Of a stretch of DNA of 64,000 nucleotides, positions 37,925 to 49,265 are shown piece after piece. The notes beneath the pieces are model-generated. The model was not told the origin of the DNA and did no database searches. It saw only the letters and a list, made by a program, of their open reading frames with translations. The stretch is from Perognathus longimembris pacificus (lineage: Eukaryota > Chordata > Mammalia > Rodentia > Heteromyidae), in the NCBI RefSeq assembly GCF_023159225.1, contig NC_063164.1, forward strand, positions 74,295,800-74,359,799, given 5' to 3'. Each line of letters starts with the position of its first letter. Position 1 is the stretch's first letter. Both the position numbers and the translations under genes were made by a program.

Positions 37925-38443
37925 CAGATCATCGCAAGAGCCTAATAGCTATACCCTTATGATCCCATAAGATGATGCTAAGTGAAATGAACTCCATGTT
38001 ATGGAAACGATTGTTATATCACAGTTGTAACTACTTTCAACGTCCCATCTGTATCTGTAGCTTCTATTATTGATGATGTTCTTGTATCACCTTCCAGTGG
38101 TTGTACATACACTATCTCTGTAATCTTATCTGAGTAATTTGGAAACTGTGTATACTGGTATTAGAAATAGGAAATTGAAAGGGAATACCAAAATTGAGAG
38201 ACAAAGGGTAAAAAAAGACAAGCAACTACAAAAGCAATATTTGTAAAACTGTTTGGTGAAAGTGAACTGAACGTCTCATGGGGGGAAACAGAAAGGGGGA
38301 GGAGCGAGGGGGGTATGAGGGACAGGATAACGCACAGTACAAGAAATGTATCCAATGCCTAACTTATGAAACCGTAACCTCTCTGTGTATCAGTTTGATA
38401 ATAAAAATTTGAAAAAAAATAAAATAAATAAAAAGATTAAAAA

Positions 38444-38990
38444 AATTCCATTCTTTTATCCAAAAGATCACAAAGAAATATACTGTAAGGTAAAGCCACT
38501 TTCATAACTATGTCGATTGTTATTTACAATAGCCAGGGCATTGAAATAGCCCAGATTCTCTTCAATGGACAAATGAATAAAAAAAATTCCTATATACATA
38601 ATGAAATTTTACTCATGAATTAGGAAAAAAGGTATTACCTCATTTGAAAAGAAACAAATGGACCTGCAAACAAAATATGTTAAGTAAGTCAGGTCCAGAG
38701 AGAAAAACAACACATATCTTCTCTCATATATGGAACTGATATCTCGTTTTCAAATATAAAATTAAATGCATTTGGGCTCCTATGCATGTGCATGTGGAAG
38801 TATTAAGTGAAATGTGGATTATGCAGCAGAAAATTTAAGTGATTACTTCGTTAGGGAAACTCAGTCCAAACGTATGAATGCAAAAGCTTGTGATAGAGAT
38901 GGTGGCCAAAGTGAGGGGAGAAGGGAAAGACAAATTATGAGAGAAAGGATGGAATCTCAGTGTTGTTCTGATCTGAATTTTATTAAGAAA
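38444..38990 (+). mobile_element. Old L1 3' end
   Basis: The start 'atccaaaagatcacaaaga', then 'ttacaatagccagggcattg' and 'atggacaaatgaataaa' are the ORF2 C-terminal coding sequence of a diverged L1 in sense orientation, running on into 3' untranslated sequence. It is more diverged than the long L1 just upstream. It is 5'-truncated, and no continuation was found upstream of 34053. Confidence 0.65.
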
Positions 38991-38994
38991 GTTT

Positions 38995-40275
38995 CATCCT
39001 GTACCAAAGAGCCCAAGTGTTTCTCCACTTCCTTCTTGTAATGTTTTCAGGATATTGGGTTTTTACCTCTAGGTCTTTGATCCATTTGGAATTGATTTCG
39101 GTGCAGGGTGATATGTAAAGATCTAGTTTTAGTTTGTTAAAGGTGTTGAAGCAGTTTTGCCAGCACTATTTGTTGAAGAGGCTGTCTTACTTCCATCCTA
39201 TTGTTTTAGTTACATTACCAAAGATTAGCCATAGGTCTACCGGTTCATTTCTGGGTCTTCATTTCTATTCCAATGGTCCTCAGGCTTATTCATGTGCCAA
39301 TAGCACGCTGTTTTTATTATCATAGCTTTGTAATACACCTTGGAGTTTGGTATTGAAATTCCTCCAGCACTCTTCTTTCTGCTTAGGATTGCTCAACCAC
39401 TCTGGAAAGCAGCATGCAGATTCCTCTAAAGGCTAAACACAGAGCTCCCCTATGACCCAGAAGTCCCACTTTTGGGAATCTCCCCCCAAAATTACAAGTA
39501 AAACCACACTAAAGCCACCAGGACAACTATGTTTATTGCAGCACAATTTGTCATTGCTAATATATGGAACCAACCCAGATGCCTCTCAGTAGATGAGTGG
39601 ATGAAGAAAATATGGTACATATACACAGTGGATTCTATGCCTCTGTCAGAAAGAATGGCATTGGCCCATTCTTAAGGAAATGAAAGGACATGGAAAAAAA
39701 TCATACTAAGTGAAGTGAGCCAGACCCAAAGAATCATAGACTCTATGGTTTCCCTCATTGGGAATAATTAGTACATGTCTAGGATAGTCCTAGCAGAAGA
39801 TCCCAATAACTCAATAGATAGGTCCATATGAACTCATAAGATGATGCTAAGCAAAATGAACTCCACATTATGGAAACAAGTGGTATATCATGTGCTGTTG
39901 TTTTCAATATGCCATGTGTAATTATGCCCTTTTTCTTTTGTATTTCTTTCCCGTGTGTTTATACCTGATAGCACTGTAACTGATTTTAGTATCCTGGATA
40001 TTGTACATAGGTGTATTGGAACTAGGGAAGGGAAAGGGAATACCAAAATCGAGAGACAAAGAATAAAAAGACAAACCAACACAACAGCAATACTTACAAA
40101 ACTATATGGTGTAAACCAGTTGTATAACTCATGAGAGGAGAGGGAAATGGGGAAAAGGAGGTGGGATAAAAATGAGGGAGGAGGTAACATGTCGGATAAG
40201 AAATGTAATCACTGCCTTAGGTACGAAACTGTAACCCCTCTGTACATCACTTTGACAATAAAGAAATGAAAAAAA
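38995..40275 (+). mobile_element. L1 3' end with 5' inversion
   Basis: 38995-39385 is antisense ORF2: 'tctttgatccatttggaatt', 'ttgaagaggctgtctta' and 'cttctttctgcttaggatt' are reverse complements of conserved RT-to-C-terminal coding sequence. From about 39386 the strand switches to sense ORF2 C-terminus ('caaccactctggaaagcagc', 'cctatgacccagaagtccca') through the 3' untranslated region and the tail 'caataaagaaatgaaaaaaa'. This is the classical twin-primed structure. I could not find a clean flanking duplication. Confidence 0.85.
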
Positions 40276-42534
40276 GACCATCTCTAGAGAAAATTTGGTT
40301 TTGAGAGCAGCATCGGAAACTAGAAAATGCAACTACTTCAAGCTTTAAAAGCAATCACACATTCCAGAGTCCTATTGCCACAGAAGATTTTATAAATATA
40401 TAAAACAAACATACATATTTTTATCAAATTTCATCCCAATTTGGTATTACTAACTTAGTATTCAAAATATTTTCATGTTCGAAAAATATAACAAAATATA
40501 AAACTCAAACTCTACAAAAGCATGCATTTGTAAGATAATCAATTGCTCAAAGAATCACCAACTGTGAGAAATATAAAATCTATAGGCTAAAATATTAATT
40601 TAGATGTAATAATAATTGGATATAAAAACAGTATTCTTAATAAGATCAATACTCCGTCCTCCAATTCTGGAAAAGACAGTAAAAAAAAAAAGTACTGAAA
40701 CTCACCAGAATAATGATCTAAGGAGATTTCTGTGATATAATTATGAAACTTAGATATTGTATTGCATAGGTAGTGTCTGGAACAAGTTTTAATTAAATTG
40801 GGTAATAAAAAATGCAGTACCATTTATGGTGAGAAAGAACTCATGAAGTTTTTGTACAAATGTCAGGTAATGTTTGTGTTAGTGCCTTAAGGGTTTCATT
40901 TTTGCTGTTTTCAGCAATATAAAAGTTTTGCCTAAGAAATAAAGAAGATCCTAGATTTCCTTAAGTGTTTCGTGATTCAAAATTATTTCACAAATTTGTC
41001 CATAGTTACTCTGGTGAGTCCCTAAAACTATCACAGACAAACAATTTAATTTCAAAAGATCACACCTCCTCTTCTTCAAAATGAAACACTTCTGTTCATT
41101 AGGGAAATTTTGTTTCATGAATGAAATTGTCCTAAATTTTTGTGATGTTTTTCTTAGAAAGTCTTCCTCAAGACACATGTTTATTTTAACATCTGCTTCA
41201 ACTGTTCTGTCATCCTGCATGTCAAATATATGCTTCAAATGTTTCCTAAGTCCCCGCCAAAAAGCCAGTGATCCTTTTGACACTTATCTATGAGTTCTCA
41301 CATGTTGCTCATAGTCCAGTCATGTTCTGTGTTTTAGCAAGTCATATTATCTTCATAGAAACAGACTTCTACAAAGCATAGCCCCTTTCTGATGTTTATT
41401 TTGTCTTGTGTTCTTCATCCTGTGTATCCTGGCAGCCAAAAGCATGCATTTGGATTCACAAACATGTGATTTTAAGTTCCAATTGGCTAGAACAATGAAT
41501 TTAAAGAAATTAATCTGTTTTAACTTAAATGTTTTCATACACCAAATGACTTTAAAATTTGAGATTATTAATAAATCATTTGCTATAGGAAAACATCTTG
41601 TTCCATCATAAATATAATGTGTCCGGTAAATACATGTCCATTCTTCTCTTCTTCATAAAAGGGACAGCTCCCTTGTGAGTGCTTTACTGGTTTGCCCTTG
41701 CAAAATTAGATCTTCCAAACTGGTATTTTTCAATTTGATTAGCATGCTCATTAACTTCAATATTTAAAATATAATAGTATATACTAATCTTTGCCAGATA
41801 ATCTCTTGTATTTTCATTAAATATTTGTATTTTCCATACTTAGAAATCTTCCAATAATTGTCATTAGTTGTTTCCACTGTGCTTATTATAAAATCAACAA
41901 GATAATACACCTTTCCATATGTTTACTTGCCTCAAATTATTATACTAGTTACTGTACATGCTTTAGCTATTGGATAAATCATTTCACTCTTATTCTTGTA
42001 TTTTAGAAACATTGTAAAGATCAGACTCACATTCAGCTAAATGTAGCTCCTGAAAGGAGTTACACATAAAACACTGTAGTTTAAGATGAAATGTAAAAAG
42101 TACTGTTTAGACATTTTTCATTGTATTCTTTCTCTGAGTGTGTTACAAACAAGCACTGAATATATGAGACAATGTAGAAGAGACCAAAAGAGAAAGTAGC
42201 CTTACACAGAGACATTCTATATGGATGAAGGATATGAATAGATCATAGACAATTCTTATATAATTTTTGAAAATGAACTTAGATTAGGGCATGAGTCACT
42301 AAACTTTTACTGAGAAGATCCAGAGAGTAAATATTTTCAGTTTCACGAGCATTGCAGTCATTTGTGCAACTATTCATTTCTATGGTATAACAAAAGTAGC
42401 TAGGAACAATCTGCCCATAATTGGATGGTGCAACTCTACCAAAATTTTATTCTGACACTGACATTTGAATATCATATAATATCCACAGTTCATGAAATAG
42501 TATTTAAGTTTGGGTTTTTAGAAATTACTTTAGT
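40276..42534. other. Unassigned sequence with one protein-like minus-strand frame
   Basis: No repeat family recognised. The 110-codon minus-strand frame at 40951-41283 has a balanced, charged composition and starts 'MSKGSLAFWRGLRKHLKHI'. I recognise no domain, and length alone does not exceed chance in a 64 kb window. Confidence 0.4.
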
Positions 42535-42660
42535 GAGAATGTTGTAAAGGGTGACATTGACCAATTTGTACTTATAAACTGCTTTGTTAAATTGCAACTC
42601 TTTTTTTACAACTACTTAAAATAATAAAAATTAAATTAAAATAAAAAACATTTTGAAAAG
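42535..42660 (+). mobile_element. Old L1 3' end
   Basis: The order 'aactgctttgttaaattg', then 'tttacaactacttaaaataa' and an A-rich AATAAAA/TTAAA tail parallels the ends at 59690-59765 and, inverted, at 9245. Confidence 0.5.
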
Positions 42661-43311
42661 AAATACCTGTCTTAGTTTTAAGATTGTACAAAAATCAGCC
42701 TTGTGTTATACCCATAAACCCATAGAATTTTTAGCATAAGACAGTATTGTTAACTTATTGTTAGCATAAAACTAAAAAGAAAAAACTATATTTATGTCCA
42801 TGGAACACAAACATATAACTGAAATCCAATACTAACATGATGAATGAAAAAATAAAGAATAGATTACTTTTATCTGCTTCTTTCTTTGGTCATTTTGAGC
42901 AAGAGCCAAGTTTAAACAATATGGCATAAACAAATTCTTCCTTATTTCTATTTCACCTACTCTTGTTCACACATACACAGGCACATGCGTGCATACACAC
43001 ACACACACAGACATGCACACACCATACCTGAAGATAATACAAATTCACTTGAATTTCAACATACTTTTATTTTTGTTGTATCAGAATTTAAACAGAGCTT
43101 TATGCTTGCTAGCCAAGATTTTTATTAAAAATTATATAAGGGCCAATATGTAACCTATAGTTTTAAAATCTAGACTTTCTTAAAATAGTCTACTAAAGTA
43201 ATGCTGTAATAAAATTTTGCTCTGTGTGTGACTATTAATAGTATTGTTTACTCTCATTTACTAAGGAAATGTTCCTGTACTTAAATTGCACTCCAGAACT
43301 TTTGTATTATT
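42661..43311. other. Unassigned sequence with a short (CA)n run
   Basis: No gene recognised. A CA-rich run lies at about 42970-43020, interrupted by GCATGC-type steps. Confidence 0.55.
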
Positions 43312-43428
43312 TTTGTTTTTTGAGAGAGATCTTGCTTAATTTGCCTCAATTGACCTAGAACTCAAACTCCTACTGCCTTTTCTTCCAGATGAGCTATGAT
43401 TATAGGTGTGCACAACAATGCCCAGATT
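43312..43428 (-). mobile_element. B1/7SL-like SINE fragment
   Basis: The series 'ttttgagagagatcttgct', 'gacctagaactcaaactcc' and 'gatgagctatgattatagg' is the reverse complement of a diverged B1-type head with its A-rich tail. No Geo module is seen. Confidence 0.55.
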
Positions 43429-43519
43429 GATGTTAATGTTATCTTAAAATGAAATGGTTCTGTTAAAGACAGATGAAGTTATGGATTATTTATTTCACTG
43501 AGTACATCCAGTGAAAATT

Positions 43520-43622
43520 CTGGTTACGTCAAAACTTTGGAAAGGTTATGTCATGAAGACCATGAGTTCTAAAGCTAGCCTGGGATTAAAATACATAAGC
43601 AAAAGGAAACAAAAACAAAAAT
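43520..43622 (+). mobile_element. Possible B1-like SINE 3' fragment
   Basis: 'gagttctaaagctagcctgg' followed by an A-rich tail with repeated AAACAAAAA-type units resembles the end of a B1 element in sense orientation. Confidence 0.35.
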
Positions 43623-43689
43623 AAAACAATGAAAGAAATACCTGTTCTCTGAAACTTGGTCCTTCCTTCATAGCAGTATTCTTGTTTGT

Positions 43690-43860
43690 AAGCTGTTCAT
43701 TACATGCTTTATTATTTATCTAACACATATTTTATCATTTAGATATCAAGTTATGAGTTGGATAGGGTCAAGTTTCTTTTACTCCTGTATTCTCAGCAAT
43801 TAACTCAGTTCTTGTCATCTACCACACATTCAATATGTATTTGTGAAGTGGATGAATAAA
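43690..43860 (+). repeat. L2/MIR-type 3' tail
   Basis: The end 'tcaatatgtatttgtgaagt' followed by 'ggatgaataaataat' corresponds to the conserved 'caataaatatttgttgaatgaatgaat' type tail of L2 and MIR elements. Confidence 0.45.
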
Positions 43861-45973
43861 TAATACATATGATTCCATCTAATTAAGTAGAGGAAACTAG
43901 TTAGAATAATTACTATGAATCACATGAAAATTTTATAAAAGTCAAGTTACACTCCTTGGAATTATGCCAAATAGCTCTAAAAAGGAAACAGCTATTTTCC
44001 AAATCCAGAAATAAGATTTGTAAATGAAAACAAACAGAAAATTTTGTTATCATTCTGAATAAACATGGAACTTATACCTTTCTAGTAAAGAAGTGTGAGA
44101 TACTTTGGAGGATGTAAGTGTGTGCTATTTTATATTATATGTGTAGGAAAGAGAAAGTAGTTGTTGAAATGGGCTCTAGTTAGTACGGCACCTGCTAACA
44201 AATAGAGTGGTCATATTTTAGTTTGTTGCCTGAGTTATACCTGCTGGGCAAAACCAAGACATCAGAGGAACTTCAAAAGCTTGGATCACCTAAGTAGATA
44301 ATCACATTGTACCATTTAAATCACTTTCATTCTGTTCATGAGCCTGGAGCTCTATCAAATAAATACCTAACAATTCTCTAAGCTTAATTCAGGTACATAT
44401 AATACCAGACTCATAAGATTTTAGCTCATAAGACTTTGGAGTCAGAATATCAGAAAAGAAAACTAAAATATTGCCACATATACAGAGTTTGGTATTTCAG
44501 CCACACATCTCCCTTTTAAAAGAGACTATGTGGGTACTAGAGAGAACAATTCTTAGATATATAGCCCACCTAGGTAAAGCACTTTCAAATGTACTTCATT
44601 TATTTATTTTAAGCCATTTTTGGCTCCAAATCATGCAAAATTACTGTCTCTATTTTCATTCTGTTCTTTTGAAATAGTCCAGATTTTGCTCTAAGAGTTT
44701 AAAGCCACAGCAAAGAGCTAGGCCAAGAGGGAAAGCTTTTGAAGAGTTCTCACAGCTGTGAAAACACAGGCCTCAGGCTGTGTGTAGAGTTACTTCAAAC
44801 AGCTGCTTCAGGTGACTAAACACCTTGAGCCTCATTCATCAAGTGTTGTTTATACTGGCTGACAGACCAGACTTGGAGAATTAACTCAGAGAAAAAAGAT
44901 GTACTACATCTCAAGTATGGGAAAGGAACCTAGTTCTTTAAATGTGCAGTTGAAGGAAAAAGCAATAACCTGGGTAAATTTAGAAGGAAGCAGAGAGGGA
45001 TTTTATTTTATTTTAGTTTTTTTTTTTTGATATCCTTTGAATCTTTATAATCAAAGGCGAAATGATATTGGTGTTTTGTCACATTTTGATTCTATGAATA
45101 GAATTGATCTGGACCACTTTTACCTTCAAGGAAATATTAAAATACGTGTTCATAAGGCTTGCAATTAACTATCAGTGGGGCAATATTGAAATTACTAGGC
45201 ATACATAAAACATTTTTATTATTTTTAAACAGAAGACTATTTTACTGCCCTACATTTTGATAAAAACATGGCCATAGATTTTATCAATCAGTATTCAAAA
45301 GTTCTTTCATATAATCAATTAAAAAAGGTGACATGGTAAAATATTTCAAATTATGTAACTATTTTCAGGGATCAAAAGAAGAATGAAACAAAATGACATG
45401 AGTGTCAGGCAAAATGTTACTAGTTAAGAAAGCTTTAAATATTGAAGGCCAGTTTTAATATTTCCTTTTAATCTAGACATATGTAACTTGATTTTTCTTC
45501 TACAACATGATGGTGGTTACTAACAGTATTTCCATGGCTTCAGTTCATCACTTCCCAGGAAATCTACACTATTTTCTCCTTTGTCATGGAAGATGTTGTC
45601 ACTTCCCTTGGTAACTCTCTGTCATGTACATTATGGCAGCTTTCAAAATATATTTGTAGCTCCATATACCTCCACCCACCATTCATTAATTTATAGATGA
45701 CAGAGAATATTGGCTCTATTTCTCCAGTCTGGTTTCCAATTCAGAAATCACTTTCAGTTATTTTACTCAATAGTTTCTGAAGCATATCTTATTGTTAATG
45801 GGCAATCGCCTGAGGATAGTGAAAAATGCAAATTCCCACATTCTAGGTATGATATGAGATGTTGCATTTGTAGCAAGCTACACCTGGGTACTGGTGCTAA
45901 TGATGCACGCATCACATCATCAGAATCAAAGCACTATGCTACCAGTCTTGATGAGCAAAGAGAAAGAGAGTAT
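43861..45973. other. Unassigned AT-rich sequence
   Basis: No gene or repeat recognised. The block 44700-44890 has a more even base composition and no repeat signature. A T-run lies at 45020-45029. Confidence 0.5.
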
Positions 45974-46137
45974 TTTTCCCTTTCCTCTTTCTTTCATTCT
46001 TCCTTCCTTTCTTCTTTTCTTTCTTTCTTGTCTTTTCTTTCATTCTTTCATTCTTTCTTTCATTCTTTCATTCTTTCTTTCCTTCTTTCCTTCTTTCCTT
46101 CTTTCCTCCCTTCCTTCCTTCCTTCCTTCCTTTCTTC

Positions 46138-46179
<42 letters not shown>

Positions 46180-46220
46180 CTCTTTCTTTTTTCCTTCCTT
46201 CCCTTCTTTCTTTCTTTCTT

Positions 46221-46252
<32 letters not shown>

Positions 46253-46297
46253 TTTCCCTTCCTTCCTTCCTTCCTTCCTTTCTTTCTTTCTTTCTTC

Positions 46298-46367
<70 letters not shown>

Positions 46368-46408
46368 CTCTTTCTTTTTTCCTTCCTTCCCTTCTTCCTT
46401 TTTTTCTT

Positions 46409-46442
<34 letters not shown>

Positions 46443-46482
46443 CTTCTTTCCTTCCTTCTTTCTCTTTCTTTCTTTCTTTCTC

Positions 46483-46546
<64 letters not shown>

Positions 46547-46553
46547 TCCTTTT
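45974..46553. repeat. Very long TTTC/TTCC polypyrimidine tract
   Basis: About 580 bases of TTTC with TTCC, CTCT and TTTTTCC interruptions; the opposite strand is pure-purine GAAA/GGAA. This creates long artefact frames on both strands (281 and 248 codons of Phe/Leu/Ser; 191 and 179 codons of Lys/Glu/Arg). Mirror-symmetric polypurine-polypyrimidine DNA can form triplex structures, and the tract is probably unstable in length and hard to assemble. Confidence 0.97.
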
Positions 46554-46849
46554 GAAAGATTACTTGTGTACTCTTCCAGGTACAGAATGGAAGCAACACA
46601 CATGCTTCTAATCATTAGACAAAACAGTGAGGGAAAATAATGTTATAAAAAGACAGTAGAGTGCTCTAACATTTAGAGTACAGACCTACATTTTAACAAT
46701 GGGCATTTCTATCTATTCAGTGCTGCATCATCTCTCATTATCATAGTCTATAAGGTTATGATAGCCATCACAGACATGAGAACATGCAGGATAAGTAAGG
46801 GATATCTGATGGAGAAATACCACATTTAGGAAGTCAGCAACTGGATTAA

Positions 46850-46953
46850 GAGTAAGATAACAGTTTGACAAGAAATATACTCAATACCTTACATATGTAA
46901 CCATAACCTCTCTGTATAACACCTTGTCAATAAAATTAAATTTTAAAAAATAT
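46850..46953 (+). mobile_element. L1 3' end, short 5'-truncated copy
   Basis: 'caagaaatatactcaatacc', 'aaccataacctctctgtata' and 'ccttgtcaataaaattaaat' match the terminal 100 bp of the other L1 copies in the window, for example at 38336-38405. Only the 3' terminus is present. Confidence 0.75.
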
Positions 46954-47339
46954 TCTTTTTTCACAATCAAAGAAACAAATGAAGCAAGCAAAAAATGAAC
47001 ATATTAAAGCACTTAGGGCACAAAACAGGCATAAACTAGGAATATTTATTGAAAGCCCACTGCTTCACAAGTTAGAATCCTATGAATCAAAAGCCTCATC
47101 CAAGTTCTAGATAAAGATTCAGATCTCATAAGGTTAATTTCATTCTTTGTAAAAGCTAGAAAATGTATAAACCTAATGCATTTTAACTACAAATCTACTG
47201 TATCTGGACCGCCATTTTGATGTTCACGTTGGACTTAAAAGTAGAAAGTACAGAAGAAAATGGAGAAGTAGAAGTTGTAGCTAATAAGCACAGAGAGCTA
47301 AGGAAAACTGAAATCAGGTGACATAAGATCAAGTGACAT

Positions 47340-47978
47340 TGTGCCTCTATCAGAAAGAATGGCATTGCTCCATTCAAAAGGAAATGGAGGAACTTGGAAA
47401 AAAAATTACACTAAGTGAAGTGAGACAGACCCAAAGAAACATGGACTCTATGGTTTCCCTCATAGGGAATAATTAGCACAGCTTTAAGCTAGTCACAGAA
47501 GAGGATCTCAAGAGCCTAATAGCTATGCCCTTATGATTGCATAAGATGATGCTAAGTGAAATGAACTCCATGTTATGCAAACGAATGTTTTATCATTGTT
47601 GTAATTGCTTTCAACATGCCACTTGATACCGTAGTTTCTATTATTGATGATCCTCTTGTATCCCTTTCCTTTGGTTGTAACCCGTACTATCACGGTATCT
47701 CATCTGAGTACACTGGATACTGTATATACTGGTATTAGAACTAGAGATGTGAAAGGGAAATCGAGAGGCAAAGGATATAAAGAAAAATGACTCTAAAAGC
47801 AATACTTGCAAAAACCCTTTGGTGTAAACCAACTGAACTACTCATGGGGGGAGAGCAAAAGATGGAGGGGGGAGGGGGAATAAGGAAGGAGGTAACAAAC
47901 AGTACAAGAAATGTACCCAAGGCCTAACATGTGAAACTCTGTACATCACTTTGACAATAAATAAGGATAAGAAAGATG
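47340..47978 (+). mobile_element. L1 3' end with target-site duplication
   Basis: Sense L1 from the last part of ORF2 ('tctatcagaaagaatggcat') through the full 3' untranslated region with its G-rich tract (47844-47892) to 'ttgacaataaataagg'. AAGTGACAT flanks it at 47331-47339 and 47979-47987. The ORF2 part encodes only the last few dozen residues. Confidence 0.88.
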
Positions 47979-47987
47979 AAGTGACAT

Positions 47988-48897
47988 AAGGAAGGTACAC
48001 TTAAGAAGTAAAGTAAGGAGAAGTTTGCATACAGTAAGTGGTACAGTGTAATTGATGGGCATGGAGTGGCAAGTCATCTTAAAGTGGATTACATCAATTA
48101 GTTGCTGACAGTTAGGTAAGCTTGACCACTGGTGTTCAGATTTGTGCCATTAGTGTACTCCTATTCATTGTCATTGGCTTTAGTAAACCTATGAGACCAA
48201 TTCAAATTCAAATTAGCAAATGATTACTATCCACAAGTTATATATAAAGGATGAGTTGGAACTCTCTATTATTGTTCATCTAAATAAATCTCAGAAAAAA
48301 AACCTGTTGGTAAAGAAATTTTTATTGACATTACAATAACTTTGAAAAAGTGAAGTAAATAAATCATATTCTTAGAGCCATTAAAGATTAAAGGATATTT
48401 CAGGATCACAAATACATGGATGTTTTTCTTGCCCCTGTCTTGTTAGACCAAGATGCTTTATGTGCAATACAGAGTTATGATTGGGAGGATCACAATGAAT
48501 ATGAAAAGAAAACAACAAAAATCTAAGAAATATCAAGATTACCCTACACGAATTTTGTCTCTATAAACCAGCTTCTGTCTGTTTAGTTGTCGATATCAGT
48601 AAGGCAATAAGCAGGGTCAATCCGTTATGAAAATTCTACCAGAGAGTGAGATGGGAATGGGTAATTGTGGATGCTATGAAGGTTAAATTAAAGAGGCAGA
48701 TTAATCCTTGTTATGACAGTTCAGTAAACTGCATAAAGAGAACGACCAAGGGAATTTACTTACAAATATTATCTTATAATTCACACTTCCAACTTCCTCA
48801 TACTCTGCTTTATGTGTATCTGCAACATTAATGGCATCCCATACATTCTCTTTCATTTTACCAACTATATGAAGGAACTAAAACACAAATTTTTAGA
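47988..48897. other. Unassigned AT-rich sequence
   Basis: No gene or repeat recognised. Confidence 0.5.
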
Positions 48898-49119
48898 TGA
48901 GCTGGACACTAGATGAGCTAGGAAAATAGTCACTCAGCAGACTGAGGTCTAAGAATTGAAGTTCCAATGTAGCCCTAGTAGCAATGAAATTCTTATGTCC
49001 AATTAACCATCCAAAAAAACAGTAGTGCTGTGGCTCAAGTAGTAAAACACTAACCTTGAGCACAGAAGCTCAGCAACAGCAGCCAAGCCTTGAGTTCAGG
49101 CCCTTGGACTGTTACAAAC
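48898..49119 (+). mobile_element. 7SL-Geo composite SINE
   Basis: Sense orientation: a 7SL-like head ('cactcagcagactgaggtct', 'gaagttccaatgtagccc'), a linker with 'ccaattaaccatcc', then a Geo module ('agtgctgtggctcaagtag', 'ccttgagcacagaagctc') ending in 'ttgagttcaggcccttgg'. Its tail runs straight into the (GAAA)n tract. Confidence 0.85.
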
Positions 49120-49218
<99 letters not shown>

Positions 49219-49265
49219 GAAAGAAAGAAAGAGAGAGAGAGAAAGAAAAGAAAGGAAGAAAAAGG
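49120..49265. repeat. (GAAA)n tract grown from a SINE tail
   Basis: About 24 near-perfect GAAA units followed by GAGA and AAGG variants begin at the 3' end of the sense 7SL-Geo SINE, where an A-rich tail is expected. The Lys/Glu/Arg frames across it are artefacts. Confidence 0.97.

Larger units (their letters stand above)
34053..38440 (+). mobile_element. Long L1 with 5' region and two internal deletions
   Basis: In order: a GC-rich 5' region (about 34053-35828), ORF1 with its middle deleted (35829-36571), an inter-ORF spacer, the start of ORF2 endonuclease (36684 to about 37255), a 20-bp inverted repeat carrying a sliver of reverse transcriptase (37256-37326), the ORF2 C-terminus (about 37327-37924) and a 3' untranslated region with a G-rich polypurine tract (38279-38325) and an A-rich tail. 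A full-length rodent L1 is about 6-7 kb, so roughly 3 kb is missing. The element encodes no reverse transcriptase. No clear target-site duplication was found, so the 5' boundary is approximate. Confidence 0.88.

Noticed and set aside
38444..38990. Older L1 split by insertion of the long L1
   Set aside because: I looked for its upstream half before 34053 and saw none; simple 5' truncation is the better reading.
45974..46553. CRISPR-like array
   Set aside because: Tetranucleotide simple repeat without spacers, in a mammalian genome.
45710..46640. Open frames of 281, 248, 191 and 179 codons
   Set aside because: Translation of the TTTC/GAAA simple repeat on both strands; pure Phe/Leu/Ser or Lys/Glu/Arg composition.
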